From Isoetes taiwanensis (taxonomy: Eukaryota > Streptophyta > Lycopodiopsida > Isoetales > Isoetaceae): a stretch of DNA of 64,000 nt. The position numbers and the translations under genes were made by a program. This document shows, piece after piece, positions 22,762 to 34,740 of this stretch (position 1 is its first letter; each line of letters starts with the position of its first letter). Location: assembly GCA_021234155.1 (NCBI GenBank), contig JAJEKV010000051.1, positions 6,796,761 to 6,860,760 on the forward strand, given 5' to 3'. The notes beneath the pieces are model-generated. The model saw only the letters and a program-made list of their open reading frames with translations, was not told where the DNA came from and did not search any database.

Positions 22762-22765
22762 TCCT

Positions 22766-22990
22766 GATCATGTCCTTTCTGTTCGCGATCTGTACTGGGA
22801 AAGGCAAAATCAAGTTAATGCAAGTGATGCTACAGATAATACAAATAAGAAAACAACTAGTTCTAAGGGCCACTTCTGAAGAAAGTAGGTCTGAGGCCCT
22901 TTCCCGACTCGTGAGTCGAGAAAGGCCCTAAGGCCACTCTGAGGGCCTTTCTTGAGTCGAGAAATGTAGCTTAGAGCAAAAAAAAACTAG
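22766..22990 (+). repeat. Family C repeat, right arm
   Basis: This continues the repeat interrupted at 778 and aligns with 49565-49740, sharing AAGTGATGCTA, AGTTCT.AGGGCCA and TAGGTCTGAGG. It contains an extended palindrome at about 22893-22927, centred on CGACTCGTGAGTCG with GGCCCTTTC and GAAAGGCCC arms. Confidence 0.75.
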
Positions 22991-25900
22991 CAAAAGACAC
23001 ACCAGAAGACTTTAGCAGGGCAAGGTCTTAAAGAGAGCGTGCTTTGCTCTTGGTAAAAAAGAATTAGCCGTATTGGGCAAGGTCTAAAGAGGGTATGCAA
23101 GGTTTGAGGAGGGCATGCTTTGCCTTGGTAAAAAAGAATTATCTGTATTGTATTGCTGCAATATTATCATGCCCCAGCTAGACCGCCAAAAAGTAAATAT
23201 GATTGTGAAAACTTCAGTGACCATTTCTTACAAAAGGCATGCTTAGATATCATCATGTACCAGTACTCTAAGATTGTCGGCACAACTGCCCAAATGCATT
23301 TTGATTTTGAACTCCTGCTCACATTAGGAGCATTTTGGTAATTTTTCCAATTTTAAATGGCATTAAGTTTTGACTATAGGTTACATAATAGATCGTGGTT
23401 TGCTAGACATATGTGGCACAAATGGACACGACTCTTTATTTGTGCCAAGCCTGAATTGTAAAGCTTAAAAGCTAGATCTGGTACCGACACATCACATATG
23501 AGGATAGCATCAGCGAGTTGGGTCAGCTCCCTTATATCATTATCCCAATTCATTGGCCCATTTATCTGTTGGACTAGGTTTCATTTTACAACCCTCATCA
23601 GAAAAGAAGTTATCGAGAACGTTTGCTGATATTTCTTCCAATGTTTCTAATATTTTTTGGCGTTTTTGTAGATTTTTTTGGTGCTTCTTTTGCAAATGGT
23701 GGTTTGCCAGCGAGGGACTGTAAAACAAAGCTGCAGAGGTTGCTTGTAAAAGTCACAAGAGCGACAGTCCAAAAACCAGAACGCTAGTATTACAAATAGC
23801 TCTTTTACATATATATATAAATCCATGTTCCAAAGGACAATATTGACAATTCCAATACATTACATATGTTCAGATTATATCAATAAATTCCTGTTCCAAA
23901 GGACAGAGTTGACAAGGTTTTCCAATACATTACCTATGTTCAGATTTAATTGATATATCTAGCAAAAGCAATGGCAAATGTAGATTAAAAGAAAGCATGG
24001 GATATAAAAAGAGTCTGCATGCTGCTAATTAAAGCAAATATTCTGAAACCTAGAACATATTGCAACTACTTTGTCACAAAATGAAATCAGACTAGCTTTA
24101 CAAGCACTATCATAGTAGAATCACACTTCCATTAAGATCATAACAAGGAACTTTGTGTTAAAACCCTAAGGCTGATATTCAATGCAACAGTCTTGTATTT
24201 GACACATTATTTCATGGACCGCTTTGTTCAGATTAACAGCACATAATGTAGAAGAGTTACTGATGTAATCACATGTCCTTGCTATTATAGATTACTTTAA
24301 AATAAGCTTCCGTGTTGTTATTTACATTTATCATGCAGTTATTCCTACATTCAACACTAGCCTGTGCACATCTGCCACCTTTTAACACATATAGATCTAT
24401 CAGATTAAGAATGGCAGTAGGTGCCTTTGGAATAAGCTAAAAAAATGGATTCCTTATCCAATGTGATGGATGGTTGCCTAAACATTTAAAAGCTAAAGGA
24501 AAGTCCTATCTGGAGTTTTTGTTTTCCACATAACAATGATCAAGTAAAAGGTTAGCGCAAAGCATGTGTTTGACATAGAAGAACCACTGCTGAGACTCAA
24601 ATACTGGATCAAATTTCAGAACACTGCGAACTCCATGGAATGTGGCTATAGGCATAAGTAGAAGATACCTGGTCAAACCAAAATGGATGGGACCTTCTAG
24701 ATAGCCATAAATAATGGCAGCACTTTTTTTCAAGACCATAACCTCATATATGTTTCATAGTTTAAAGGTCATTTTTGAACAGTATAGACTGGAAATGTCT
24801 CGATGCATGTTGTTCCAAAATGAAGGTGCAACTGTGCTAGAAATATATAGACCATGATTCCATATATTTTTGAATCTCCATACCTCCTGAATTTGATATT
24901 TCTCATACCTCTTAAAAGCTTCAGGATCACCGTCTATCGAAGAAGACACACCAAAAAAAGGAAAATTGCAAACTCTGATTATGTTGCCAGGCATGTTAAA
25001 AGATCAGGAGACACACCAAAAAAAGGAAAATTGCAAACTCTAATTATGTTGCCAGGCATCTTAAAAGATCCAGATACCCTGCATACAAAATGAATTACGT
25101 AGATGAGCTTCTTCACAATGACTATTCAACCAAATAGATAGTAGCAAAAATAGCTCTCTATTCTCAGACAAATAATGGAGATCAAAATGTTTAGAGACCA
25201 AATCTCCATTATTCAGCAACCATATTTTAGCCTGAAGGTGCAGCTATCATAGAAATATATGGGCCTTGTGGACTTGGCAATTGAATGGAACTATAGTTAC
25301 TGCATTAGGGCTAAAGTATAATGTTGAATCGAATCCTTGGAAAAAATTTGCAGAAAACTTGTAAAAATGCAGTATGTACAATGTGCTTTACCTTAGACGT
25401 GATGCTTTAGTCACTTGAACGAGGAATACTATGGAGTTTCCGAAGGCTGTACTGCAAAAGAACAGCAATGACTATAGATCTTTGAGGTTAAACTCATAAC
25501 TTACTTGAAGGCAGTAAGTTATGAGTCTAACCTCAAAGCCCATTAGACTCTGATTAACGGATACTCCAGCTTCAACTAGAATTTGACATGCAAAAGCGGC
25601 AAATACACCATGCCCTATATCCAACATATGCAAATCTGTGCTAATTCACAACCAAGGACCTGCATACAGTCATAGAAGAGATCAAGAAACACTCAGAGAA
25701 GGAAAGTCATGTTCCTGATCTGAAAACGCTATGACCTGTTTAAGAAATGCAACTATTTATTTGGCAGAACGAATAACTGGAAGTTTATCTTTAATGCATG
25801 TGCTCTGTTACCCTTTTAGAAACCTTTGGGACATTGAAACTGAAAAAACAACACTTGCAGCTGTATGGAAAAAGACCTGCCCATGTAGTGCCTGGAAATC

Positions 25901-27682
25901 TAAGATATCATTTTACAACAGGAAAACATAGAGCGATGGAAGAAAACGACCTGGAATCAATTTAAAAACGGCATCATGCGAACGCAGCTCAATGGGCGTT
26001 CCTTGTTAACCCTCGACTCATAAAAGTAGAAATAGAAGAAGTCGGCGGTCTGTTCTATATCCCAAAGCATTATTCCCGAATGACAGTAAGAAGACATGAG
26101 AACTGTGGCACGCAAAAAGAAAAGGCGATCACATCATAGCCACGGCTCCAAATGCACGCTGATGTGTTGCCGGGAAAAGGACCCCGGACAACCATACGCC
26201 CAAGGTCTCTGCTCCAACTTTTGCCATATTTCTAAATACTCAGGGCTAAGGACCGCAAAGATCTTGCAACGACATAAAACCCAGAACCACATTTGCCTAA
26301 TTCAAGATTGAAGAGCCCCTTTTGCCATGGCAAGGAACAGGGAAGTTTGAAATCAAGACAGAATAATTTAAGCTAGAATTTGGGATCAGGGACCATGTAC
26401 CATGTAAGAAAAGCAATGCTGGAAGGTAATCCCAATGCTCTAGCCCTGACAATTGCTGTAATGTTGTGAACTGTAGAATACTAGCATATTGTGGTCCAAG
26501 ATGCAGTATTCAAGCGGTCAAATTTATTTGAATATACTCAGTCTGCTACAAGACGCTACTATCATTCTGCAAGTTAAGGACTGAGCAGTTAGAAGATGCC
26601 ATGATATGCAAAGGACAAAAATGCTAAACCTAGATTTCTACTGCAAGGCCGTCTTTGGAGCCAGAGTTTGAGGACGCCATGATTTCTTTTCATTGCAGAA
26701 GTGATACAAAAGGGAGGAAAAAGGAAAAATAGAAAAACACACAAAAAACAACAGATTGTCTATAATTTGACTCTTACATTCTGCCATAGCCAAAAGCTCT
26801 GTGCAGCTGAACATATTGACTTGGGGTTACAGCAGTATGTGGTGGAGGCTTAAATATGCTCCATAGTATTCGATGTTGTTGCTTTCTGAATTGCACCAAA
26901 GAATAACAATTTCAATTCTCAATTTCATCCACATACGAAGATATTAAAATAACCATTTGCTTTACAGACCTAGAGTTCTGAATCTCAAATATCATAACAG
27001 AACATAAAGAAAACAATAAATTGACCTGAATAACAGAGCAGCAATGAGAGATTGACAGTCAACTCCTCTTGAATGCTAGCTAATCTGCATAGAAAAATAT
27101 AACAATGAAATAGAAGGCAAAGAAAATAATGACAATTCCAAGTTGAAGAATATGGAGATAGACTATGGGAAATAAAGTTAACTCATGTCGGATCATGCAA
27201 GTGCCTTCCAAAATGCCCTTGTTTGTAAGGCTTGGAAAATAGACTGGAACATATAAGATTTGACAAACTAAAGGCATGCATGAGTGTAACTGAACAATGT
27301 TTTCATGAGTCCTTTGAGATGTGCAATTTTATAGGTAATGCCCCATATGTTATAATCCCTTTTTACAAGATTAATGTTCTCAACTAGGAGATGAGCAAAT
27401 GAAGTGACATATGGAGATTTTCCTCGATGGAGCAGAATGCACAGACCGCTAACAGAAGGTAGTAATTAAATTAAAATAGAAAGATCGCAACATACCTAAA
27501 AACCTCGAATGGTGTGCTTCAGCATGAAACAAATCAGATTGTCATGAGATCAAAGGATGGCGAGATCCTTTAAGCTAAAAGCATAATCAAACCGCATGCG
27601 AGTGACCCATTTGCCAAGAAATTTCTAACCTAGTGCTATAAGAAAAGGGAGAAACAGAGAAATCCAATAGCTTGAAAGATCT
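22990..27682. other. 4.7-kb AT-rich region without a confident gene
   Basis: I found no protein family I can name. Minor repeats are two or three copies of GGCAAGGTCT-AAAGAG...TGCTTTGC...GGTAAAAAAGAATTA at about 23020-23145, a 65-bp pair with TTCCAAAGGACA...TTCCAATACATTAC at 23825-23945, and an exact-looking 65-bp tandem pair at 24945-25074. Minus-strand frames at 24506-24739 and 24755-24994 look mildly coding (DGDPEAFKRYEKYQIQEVW) but match nothing I know. They may be exons of an unrecognised gene. Confidence 0.4.
25480..25538. repeat. 26-bp hairpin with 7-base loop
   Basis: CTTTGAGGTTAAACTCATAA at 25480 continues into a 26-base arm that is complementary, with one mismatch, to 25513-25538. 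The loop is TGAAGGC. A MITE remnant or a small-RNA-like foldback are both possible. Confidence 0.75.
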
Positions 27683-27686
27683 TAAA

Positions 27687-27712
27687 AAGCATGATTTCAT
27701 TAATTGGAGAAA
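27687..27712 (+). repeat. Element B left terminal inverted repeat
   Basis: AAGCATGATTTCATTAATTG followed by GAGAAA matches the reverse complement of 37630-37655 at 24 of 26 positions. TAAA precedes it at 27683-27686. Confidence 0.7.
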
Positions 27713-27966
27713 ATAACGCAATTTTGAGAATTTTAAGCACACCTAATTTTCTCAAGCACAAATACTTTCACCTAGTTCTCGAGCCCAAGAAACATGAGGT
27801 AATTAACATACACATATACATTCAAATTATGTGTTATACTTGTACGTATACATGATACTTGTAGAAGCCCAATAATGGCCCTACATTCTACACCAATAAT
27901 TCACATCAATAATTTTACTTCACTATAAAAACAGTTCGACTCGGGGGTAGAGGTCATTCATCTTCC

Positions 27967-28209
27967 ATGTCTTCCTCGATGCCTCGTCCAGAGCACATCC
28001 GATCTTTCAAGTGCTACTTGAGCTACAACGATCTGAACGAATGCGCTAGAAATGGTATTAATCTTGATCCATGGCTCCAATCTAAAGCTGATGGTCCTGC
28101 TAGTGCTTGCAAGAAGCTCACTCGTGTTGTGGTCCACATTTACTGGCTTCCTGATCAGGAGATCTATGAGCTGAATAGCATCACGAGCTTTGGTGTTGAT
28201 GATGAGTGA
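27967..28209 (+). CDS. Small cargo protein 1 of Element B (80 aa)
   Basis: I do not recognise the family. The ATG at 27967 opens an 80-residue frame. A TATAAAA box at 27924-27930 lies 43 bases upstream of the ATG. The protein aligns without gaps to the frame at 28507-28749: both have a Lys-Cys near residue 15, L.LDP..(Q/R)(S/R)KA at about 32-41, HIYWLP/HLIWLP at about 57-62, and an acidic end (DDE/EDE). There is no signal peptide, membrane segment or Cys cluster. It lies between the left end of Element B and the transposase gene, so it is probably element cargo. Conserved length and TATA spacing after divergence suggest selection on the protein. Function unknown. Confidence 0.65.
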   Translation: MSSSMPRPEHIRSFKCYLSYNDLNECARNGINLDPWLQSKADGPASACKKLTRVVVHIYWLPDQEIYELNSITSFGVDDE

Positions 28210-28506
28210 ACCTGCATCTGCTAAGGATATAATAATGACATGAGTACCTATGAACTATATATTACACTCAATGTTATCAGTGATGACTACTGTATTTGTT
28301 TATGATATAATAATGGTATGAGCACCTATGAACTATGTTTTAAAAGCATACACATATCCATATGAAAGATGTATTATACTTGTATGTATACAACAATCTT
28401 ATACACACGCAATAATGGCGGTAAGTCTACCCCAATAATTCACCTCAATAATTCTACCTCACTATTAAAAGCTTCTCACTTCGGGGCTAAAGTTCATTCA
28501 TCTCCC

Positions 28507-28749
28507 ATGGATTTTTCGCCTTCATCAGTTCACCACATCGAGGCGATCAAGTGCTCAATGAGCCACTCTGATCTTGTTGGTTGCCTAGACAGGCATCTTC
28601 TTCTTGATCCCTACCTGCGAAGAAAAGCTTTGAGCGCTGAGATTCGTTGCCCTGTGTCAATTCGTGTGATGATCCATCTGATTTGGCTTCCTGAGCGCAT
28701 GAGCTATGAGATATCAGGGATCACTACTACAGATCCTGAAGATGAATGA
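28507..28749 (+). CDS. Small cargo protein 2 of Element B (80 aa), tandem paralogue
   Basis: This tandem paralogue of the gene at 27967 has exactly the same length and is collinear. It starts at the ATG at 28507, with a TATTAAAA box at 28463-28470, the same distance upstream as in its neighbour. Flanking sequence is duplicated too (TACTTGTA.GTATACA and CAATAATTC.AC.TCAATAATT), so the unit copied included the promoter. Conserved positions are K.S..SHSDL near residue 20, LLLDPYLRRKA, HLIWLPE and the acidic terminus. The two proteins are clearly diverged at residue level yet keep length and frame. Function unknown. It stops 145 bases before the end of the convergent transposase gene. Confidence 0.65.
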   Translation: MDFSPSSVHHIEAIKCSMSHSDLVGCLDRHLLLDPYLRRKALSAEIRCPVSIRVMIHLIWLPERMSYEISGITTTDPEDE

Positions 28750-28893
28750 ATCACCTGTTCAACATGTTATAGTGTAAGAGCTCTTGTGTTAAGATGAAAA
28801 ATGCAAGACGTAATGAATAATAAATAGTCTATTGTAGTGATGTTATGGATAATAAATAGTCTATTGTGAAATGCTTTAATGTACCTGTAAGAC

Positions 28894-31800
28894 TCAAGTT
28901 TCATCTCCTTCCTCAGATGCCTCTTTAGCAAGCAATTCATGTAGCTGGATTCCTACAATAGGAGGTATCACAACCAATAATGGCTTCGGTTCCACAAACC
29001 AAGCATAGTCTATCGTTTTGAGAGGCTGATAACGTGGTCTGTCATTAGGATTCGGCCTCCACTTTTTATGCCAGCAGTCCCGATACTGTTGAGCGTACGG
29101 GGTGCCTTTCCTAGCCACAGGCTCCCACCAAGAAACAAAAACCTCGTTATAATGAGGGGCAGTGGGATCTTGTATTGGATCCTCTTCCGCATACGCTACC
29201 CATGTAGGACATGCATCTGCTGGTCTTACAAGAAGAAACATACCTTTCTATACATCTTGGTATGGGTCAAGTATCTCCACTGCATTCTTGGGTTTATCCT
29301 TAGCAAGTCCAACATAGGCAGCCGGAGCGTCATATCGATCGACCTGAATAGATTCAGGCTCTTCAAGCACAACTTGCCTTGTTTGAGGCCAGAAGTTCTG
29401 AATTTCTGGATTGCCCGGGGGTACTTCACCTAGCACACGCATAACTTCGCACCAGTAGTCCATGACCTCGTTCATGTAGGTATTAGACCACGAGTTCACA
29501 CCAGCCCTGGAGATGTTAGCCCAATGCATCATGTACTTCGCAATGGACGACCTCAATGCTCCTATGTCCTTGAGGCATGCATATGGCCTGACAGTCTTGG
29601 GCGAGCCAATCGGTATCTTTGGCAAACCATTGTCATCTGCTTTCCACATCCGAATACCCTTTTCTGGCAACCATTCTCTATGACCAGGTCTCATCTTGTA
29701 ATACATTAATGGCCACCCATCATTCATGCAGAACTTGAATAATAAGGGCTCCAAGTGACCAACCAAACGGTCCTTCTTATCAGGAATGTAACCTTTTACG
29801 AACCCCTTCCAATCGGGAACCTCGGTAACAAGGTATGGTGTCGGTGCCTTTGTGCTACATTCTCGGAAGAGTTGCATTAGTTCTGGAATAGTTAGAGCAT
29901 CCGACCTGCGCATTAACGTTGAATAGTTACCGAAGAGCGCATCAATGTCATCATGAGTGTGGCCTACCATCATGAAGCCAACCTGTATTTGATCAAAAAC
30001 ACCCAACCACACAAGATAGGATAGATAAGAGAAGAGATATCTGTTCTTGTTCTGCCCCGCGCAGTTGTCTAGCTGCAAGTAGAGCCGCCTAGGTAACCTC
30101 TTAAATTGCGCTGGTTGCTTAGGAGGTGCTACAAAGTCTACCCCAGTGCAATTGTTTTTTTTGTCCTCAACCCCGCACTGTTTAGGAGTGCGGTTCCCCA
30201 CATGCCCTCAGGCCAAGCTTCTTCTCTCAAATGTCCCCAATTGTCTTCGGAAGTGTCCTCCAGTGTTTTGATAGCATGATTCAAGGAACCAACATGAAAA
30301 TTTGAATCATCCTTCCAAAGGTCGAGTGAGAAATGTCCTAAGGCACCTGTGCCATGGCCATGCATCAGTGCACCAGTCACGCTAACTTTCAAGCGTTCAC
30401 CTCTCCATACCGATTTGGCTAATTTCTCCAGTCTTGGAATCATAGTCTTGTTTTGGTCCATCTTATCATGTATGATAGTGAGCACCTGGTCTGGTGATCG
30501 ATGGGACAAAGCTCTCCATGACCAGTACAAGCTCCTACAAGAGATCTGGGCTGTCATGTGTTCCTTCCTTTCCATCTGCAATTCTCTTCTCTCCCGTGGA
30601 TCTCTGGTTTTAGCCATTTTCTCTTTTATTACAATACAGGTATTGCACTTGGAGAAAGCTGTCCTCTTTGCTATTGCAACCTCTGCGTGATTTTGCTTCC
30701 ACCCACGTGAGAATGAAGAATGTGAGATGTGCTTGCCCGTCATCTCCATCACATTGGCGTCCACCTCTTGAAGAATGTTCTTTTTAGTTAGGACAGAGGG
30801 GAGCCTCTTCACATTCTCTCTCACCCCTTCAGTAGTGATTTTCGATCTGTGGGGCATCGTCTCTGCATTCTCATCTATGTACATAGAGAGTATGGCCTTT
30901 CCGGCGAGAGTGTGAGGCCTCGGCTTTTTCGTGCCCGTGTTACCATGCTCAGCAACTCTGTGACCAGCAAGGAAAAGTCTTCGCCACTTATAGAATGTGG
31001 ACATTGGAATACCATAGGCTCTATGCCATGCTTTCAAGCGTACTTGCTTATTATTTAGCATCGCTTACGGACCGGGCCATTCGTGGCAGGGCGTCTAACA
31101 TGTTGAAAACAAATGTGGTCCAATGCGAAGCTCGCAAGTTCAATAGAACCTATGCATACACGCAATCTTTTGTTGAGAAGTTTTGCGCAACATCTTCGCG
31201 ATGCAGAGCGAAGACTTAAAGTCTAAAATAGAAGCTGCTGTGATTTTTCTCTCAGCTTTAGTGGCCACAGGAGGTGAACGTGGGGTCCGGTTCACCATTC
31301 TGTACATCCTCTTTGGTGCCTTTTCAGGCTCAATTTGCATGGCATAGGGTTCTGCTTCAATGACTGTCTGTTTCGCAGTCTTTATGAGTGTTGACACAGC
31401 AACATTGTCTACTAACACCAAAGCAATCGGCCACCTCACCAGGTCGTGCAACTGTGGCATTTCAGCACATGCTTGGCATCGCATGGTCGGCCTATCTGGC
31501 ATAGGGAATGTCTTCATTATGGTTGCTGCCAAGTAGTCTTCTCCCAATCTCATGTCACCGACAGCCTGATTAGGGTCAATGAAGATGATCACCCCAAGGG
31601 CATACGGAATGTTGCAGCAGTCATGGAGTAGTGTGCAACTTTTCTCTACTAGCTCGTCCCTTGAAATGCCTCGAAAGTTATTCACGGAAGGGCTTTCCGG
31701 TGCTTGCAACCCCAGCCAATCAATTTTTTTAATCTGTGCAGGCGGTGTGGATATTTCAGGTTCTTGTGTAAGGGTAGCTATCCACTGCGCTGGCCACAAA

Positions 31801-32000
31801 ATAAAACTCCCTAAAGAATCCGCGAGTGTTGTAAATTCCGGTTCAGGAAATGGCAAACCAATGCTTCCGTCGAGAATAACTTCCATAGACACTACTACGC
31901 TATCTCTCGGCAAGAGCAAGTTGTGGTGCTTGTCGAAGGTATGTACTTTTTCCTCGCCCACTTTGACTCCATGGAATAGTATGGACTTCGAGCCAGCCAT
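28894..32000 (-). pseudogene. DUF7869-type transposase-like gene of Element B
   Basis: Reading leftward from ATG at about 31999, the first segment (to about 31200) has a DUF8039-like module, KSILFHGVKVGEEKV ... SIGLPFPEPEF ... GSFILWPAQWI. A possible intron or frame change follows at about 31140-31061. Then comes a helix-turn-helix-like stretch (YGIPMSTFYKWRRLFLAG) with basic sequence, a CNTCIVIKEKM motif, and HDKMDQNKTMIPRL (about 30450). A frame change in an A-run near 30155 precedes LYLQLDNCAGQNKN (about 30080) and VGFMMVGHTHDDIDALF (about 29970), the DUF7869 acidic block. After an in-frame TAG near 29246 the frame runs on to 28894. Acidic residues in MDQ, QLDN and HTHDDID are plausible catalytic positions of an RNase H-like nuclease. 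Few breaks make this the better-preserved of the two copies. Confidence 0.78.
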
Positions 32001-33150
32001 GTCTGCAACCACAATGGACGTTATTGCTCAGAGAAAACGCCACCGCGATGTCACAGAGCACTTTCAAGCAACCAACCTCAAGCAAGACAACTTCACGTTT
32101 GCCAGACAAACCAACTTCAAGCAAGGACGTGGTTAGCAGGATCGCGGCCGCGATCTCCTAGAGCAAGCAGATACCATAGTCTAGATTATACGTACCTTAG
32201 TCTAGATTATGCTGCGCAAGATCGCCTTCGCGATCCGGACGAGTACTAGCTGTGTCGTAGGGATGACCTGCGGGAGAAGTAGATGAATCAATAATCATTG
32301 ATGGGTAACTTTATGGGAGAGCATTAAATGGTACCTTAGTCTAGAATATGTTCGGCAAGATCGCCTTCGCGATCCTGATGACTGCTAGCTGTGCCGTTAG
32401 GATCACCTGTATCAGAGGAAGATGAATGACATCAACGTCTACAAACAGGAACATCTTAAGAATTGTTGATAGAGGCAATCTATATTCCCAAATTAGAACG
32501 AGATTTGATTTACCAGACACAAAGAAGGGGTGCATGCGGTAAATTTAACTGAAAACACAGTTTAATGAATGAACTTGCCTGTCTTTGGCCTTCAATGAAT
32601 TCTACAACGTCAAATATGCTTGGATGCCTTGAAATTCATCCGAGCGCCATTGTAATCCACCATAGCGCCTTCAATTTAACTCCGGCGCCTCGAACAACTC
32701 CTTCCCAAGCTTTGCAACAATGAAAGTCTTAGAGGGTCTTACCGCGTTTGAAATGGATTTGAATTTGAAAATGATGTCCTTCGGGCGGGACCCCTTTTAT
32801 GCTCTAATGTCCCTGTCCCTATCCAATTTAAACTGACATGCCGTGAGTGATTTGCTGTCCTTTCCACCTGCCCTACAGTCACTCTCACACAAATTCTCAC
32901 GTGTAACTGTCCCGTACGTTGCCACGTTGGGGGTGGCATTTTGAGGGAATGGGGGAATATGCCGCCCGTCATAATGATGCCGCCCGTCATAATGACGGCG
33001 CCCGTCATAATGGCGCCGCGTGTCATAAATGCCTCGGCCATAATGGCGAACTCTATAAAAAGAGAGGCGTTCTTTTTCAAGTCCCCCTCGCGAAAATTTC
33101 TAGCGCCTTCAGGAAATTACTAGCGCCTTCGGAAAATTTCTAGCGCCATC
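32001..33150. promoter_or_regulatory. Divergent control region of Element B
   Basis: This region lies between the start of the transposase-like gene (leftward) and the ParB-methyltransferase gene (rightward). It holds a perfect GATCGCGGCCGCGATC at 32140-32155 and two GATCGC-CTTC-GCGATC sites at 32220-32235 and 32359-32374, each embedded in a direct repeat (TACCTTAGTCTAGA.TATG ... CTAGCTGTG). Four to five 18-bp GCCGCCCGTCATAATGAT-like units run from 32961 to 33048, then a TATA box (CTATAAAAA, about 33051). Three roughly 20-bp units containing TCTAGCGCC (about 33096-33148) run up to the ATG at 33151. These look like operators and a core promoter, by inference. Confidence 0.7.
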
Positions 33151-33258
33151 ATGTCTCGTGCCGCTGCCCTCAAAGAAAGTAATTTCCGCGATTTTTTTTA
33201 GCATAGGTATCGCCATAGCTGCTACCAGGTCTTTTTAGGATAGTTAGATGGTCGACAG

Positions 33259-33404
33259 GATCGCGGCCGCGATAGTTGTGACCACGACCTTTCCTCTTTT
33301 CTGGAAGGTAGTGCTCAAGACAATCGCGGCGTATCTTGCCAGCATAATGGTGACAGAACACCCTTTCTAAGTTAGCTACTGATCAACCGCATCGCGGCCG
33401 CGAT
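33259..33404. repeat. Element B palindromes in the 5' part of the ParB-methyltransferase gene
   Basis: GATCGCGGCCGCGAT occurs at 33259-33273 and ATCGCGGCCGCGAT at 33391-33404, in probable intronic sequence. Confidence 0.85.
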
Positions 33405-34724
33405 CTTTATGAACACTTTCTTCCAATACTAGTGTATCTAACCTGTGTTCAATTGCTTCTGCAGCCCTCGAACTATTCCGCGGGCCCAATGTAGAACCAA
33501 TCAGAATTGTCACACCCGATAAAAGCGAGGAAGTGGTGTGTTGAAATTTCCACGAGCAAAACCTCATGTCTTTGGAGACCGCCCGAAAGGACTTGTGTTT
33601 GTTCTTCGGGAATGGCAAGGGTCGAAGATTACGAGCAGCTAGGTATAGTTATTGCTATGTGGGAAGGTACCAAAAATAATGTACGAGGATGCAATAATTT
33701 GCGGCGTAGAAGATACTCATCGGTATTTGCGGTTTGTGGAGTACGTTTTGAGATGGCGTAATTATGATCCATCCATTATGATGATTTAGTAAAGTCAACA
33801 AACCGGCAAGCGGCAAGGGGATGCCCACCAGTGCTAAGGGATTTGGCTGGATATTGCCGTCCTATGATTCCTTAAGTTTGTCGGGTATAAAGTGCAACAG
33901 GGATATACTGTTGGATTTAGCATGTGCAGAAAGGATCTTTCCGCTGATAAGAAACCTCCTTCTGCTGCTTTGAAGGCTACTAAGGACAACAAACTGCCTT
34001 CAAGGATGGACACCAACTGACTCAGAGCTGTTGCAAAGAAGAGATCCGTGGCCCCTTTGCAGGCTATTGGCGAACCATCCACTCCAAAGGATACTGTAGT
34101 GGCCATGGAGGCAAATGTTGTTGTTCCTTCAGCAATGCTGTAGCCCCCTCAGCAAATGTTAGTTGTTCTGCCATAGTGGACCCTTCAGCTCCCGTCATGC
34201 TTTTGACTGCTCCCGCCAGAGACTCTGAGGCACTAGAAGAACAGCCATCAAAGAGGATCAGGCCATTCAAGATAAAGATTCCAAAGGCGAGCACGGATGA
34301 CGGTGCGCAACCTTCGACATCTTCTACTCCTTCCTCGTCCACTAAACCAACACCTACCAGCCACTTATTGCCCTGGAGAACTGATCCCCAAATGCCAGAA
34401 GATTTGAAGTTTAATCCAGATGAAGAAAAGAAACTGGCTCAGGAGACAGCATCCAAGCTCGAGGAGTTCAAAAGATATTACCCAATGGGTGTAAACTGGT
34501 TCCAAAGGGTGAGCATTTTCGATTGCGAGCTAGCTCCCGCTAATATGACACATAGAGTCCGGTCAAATGACCATGTACAGACCCTGATAAAAAGCTTCAA
34601 GAAATACCCGACGGAGGTTCTTACGCCTGCCGATGTCGTTCCATTTGATCCTTTAACAAGGTCTGTTACAACATATTTATTTCTTTCTTGGCATATTGGT
34701 TATATATATAAATATGCTCAACCG

Positions 34725-34740
34725 GATCGCGGTCGCGATC
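34725..34740. repeat. Element B palindrome in an intron
   Basis: GATCGCGGTCGCGATC lies about 65 bases downstream of the probable donor after the ParB-like exon. This mirrors Element A, where a palindrome follows an exon donor by 12 bases. Confidence 0.85.

Noticed and set aside
24506-24994. Two adjacent minus-strand frames that look mildly coding
   Set aside because: I could not tie them to any family or find convincing splice signals joining them; kept only as a note on the gene-poor region.
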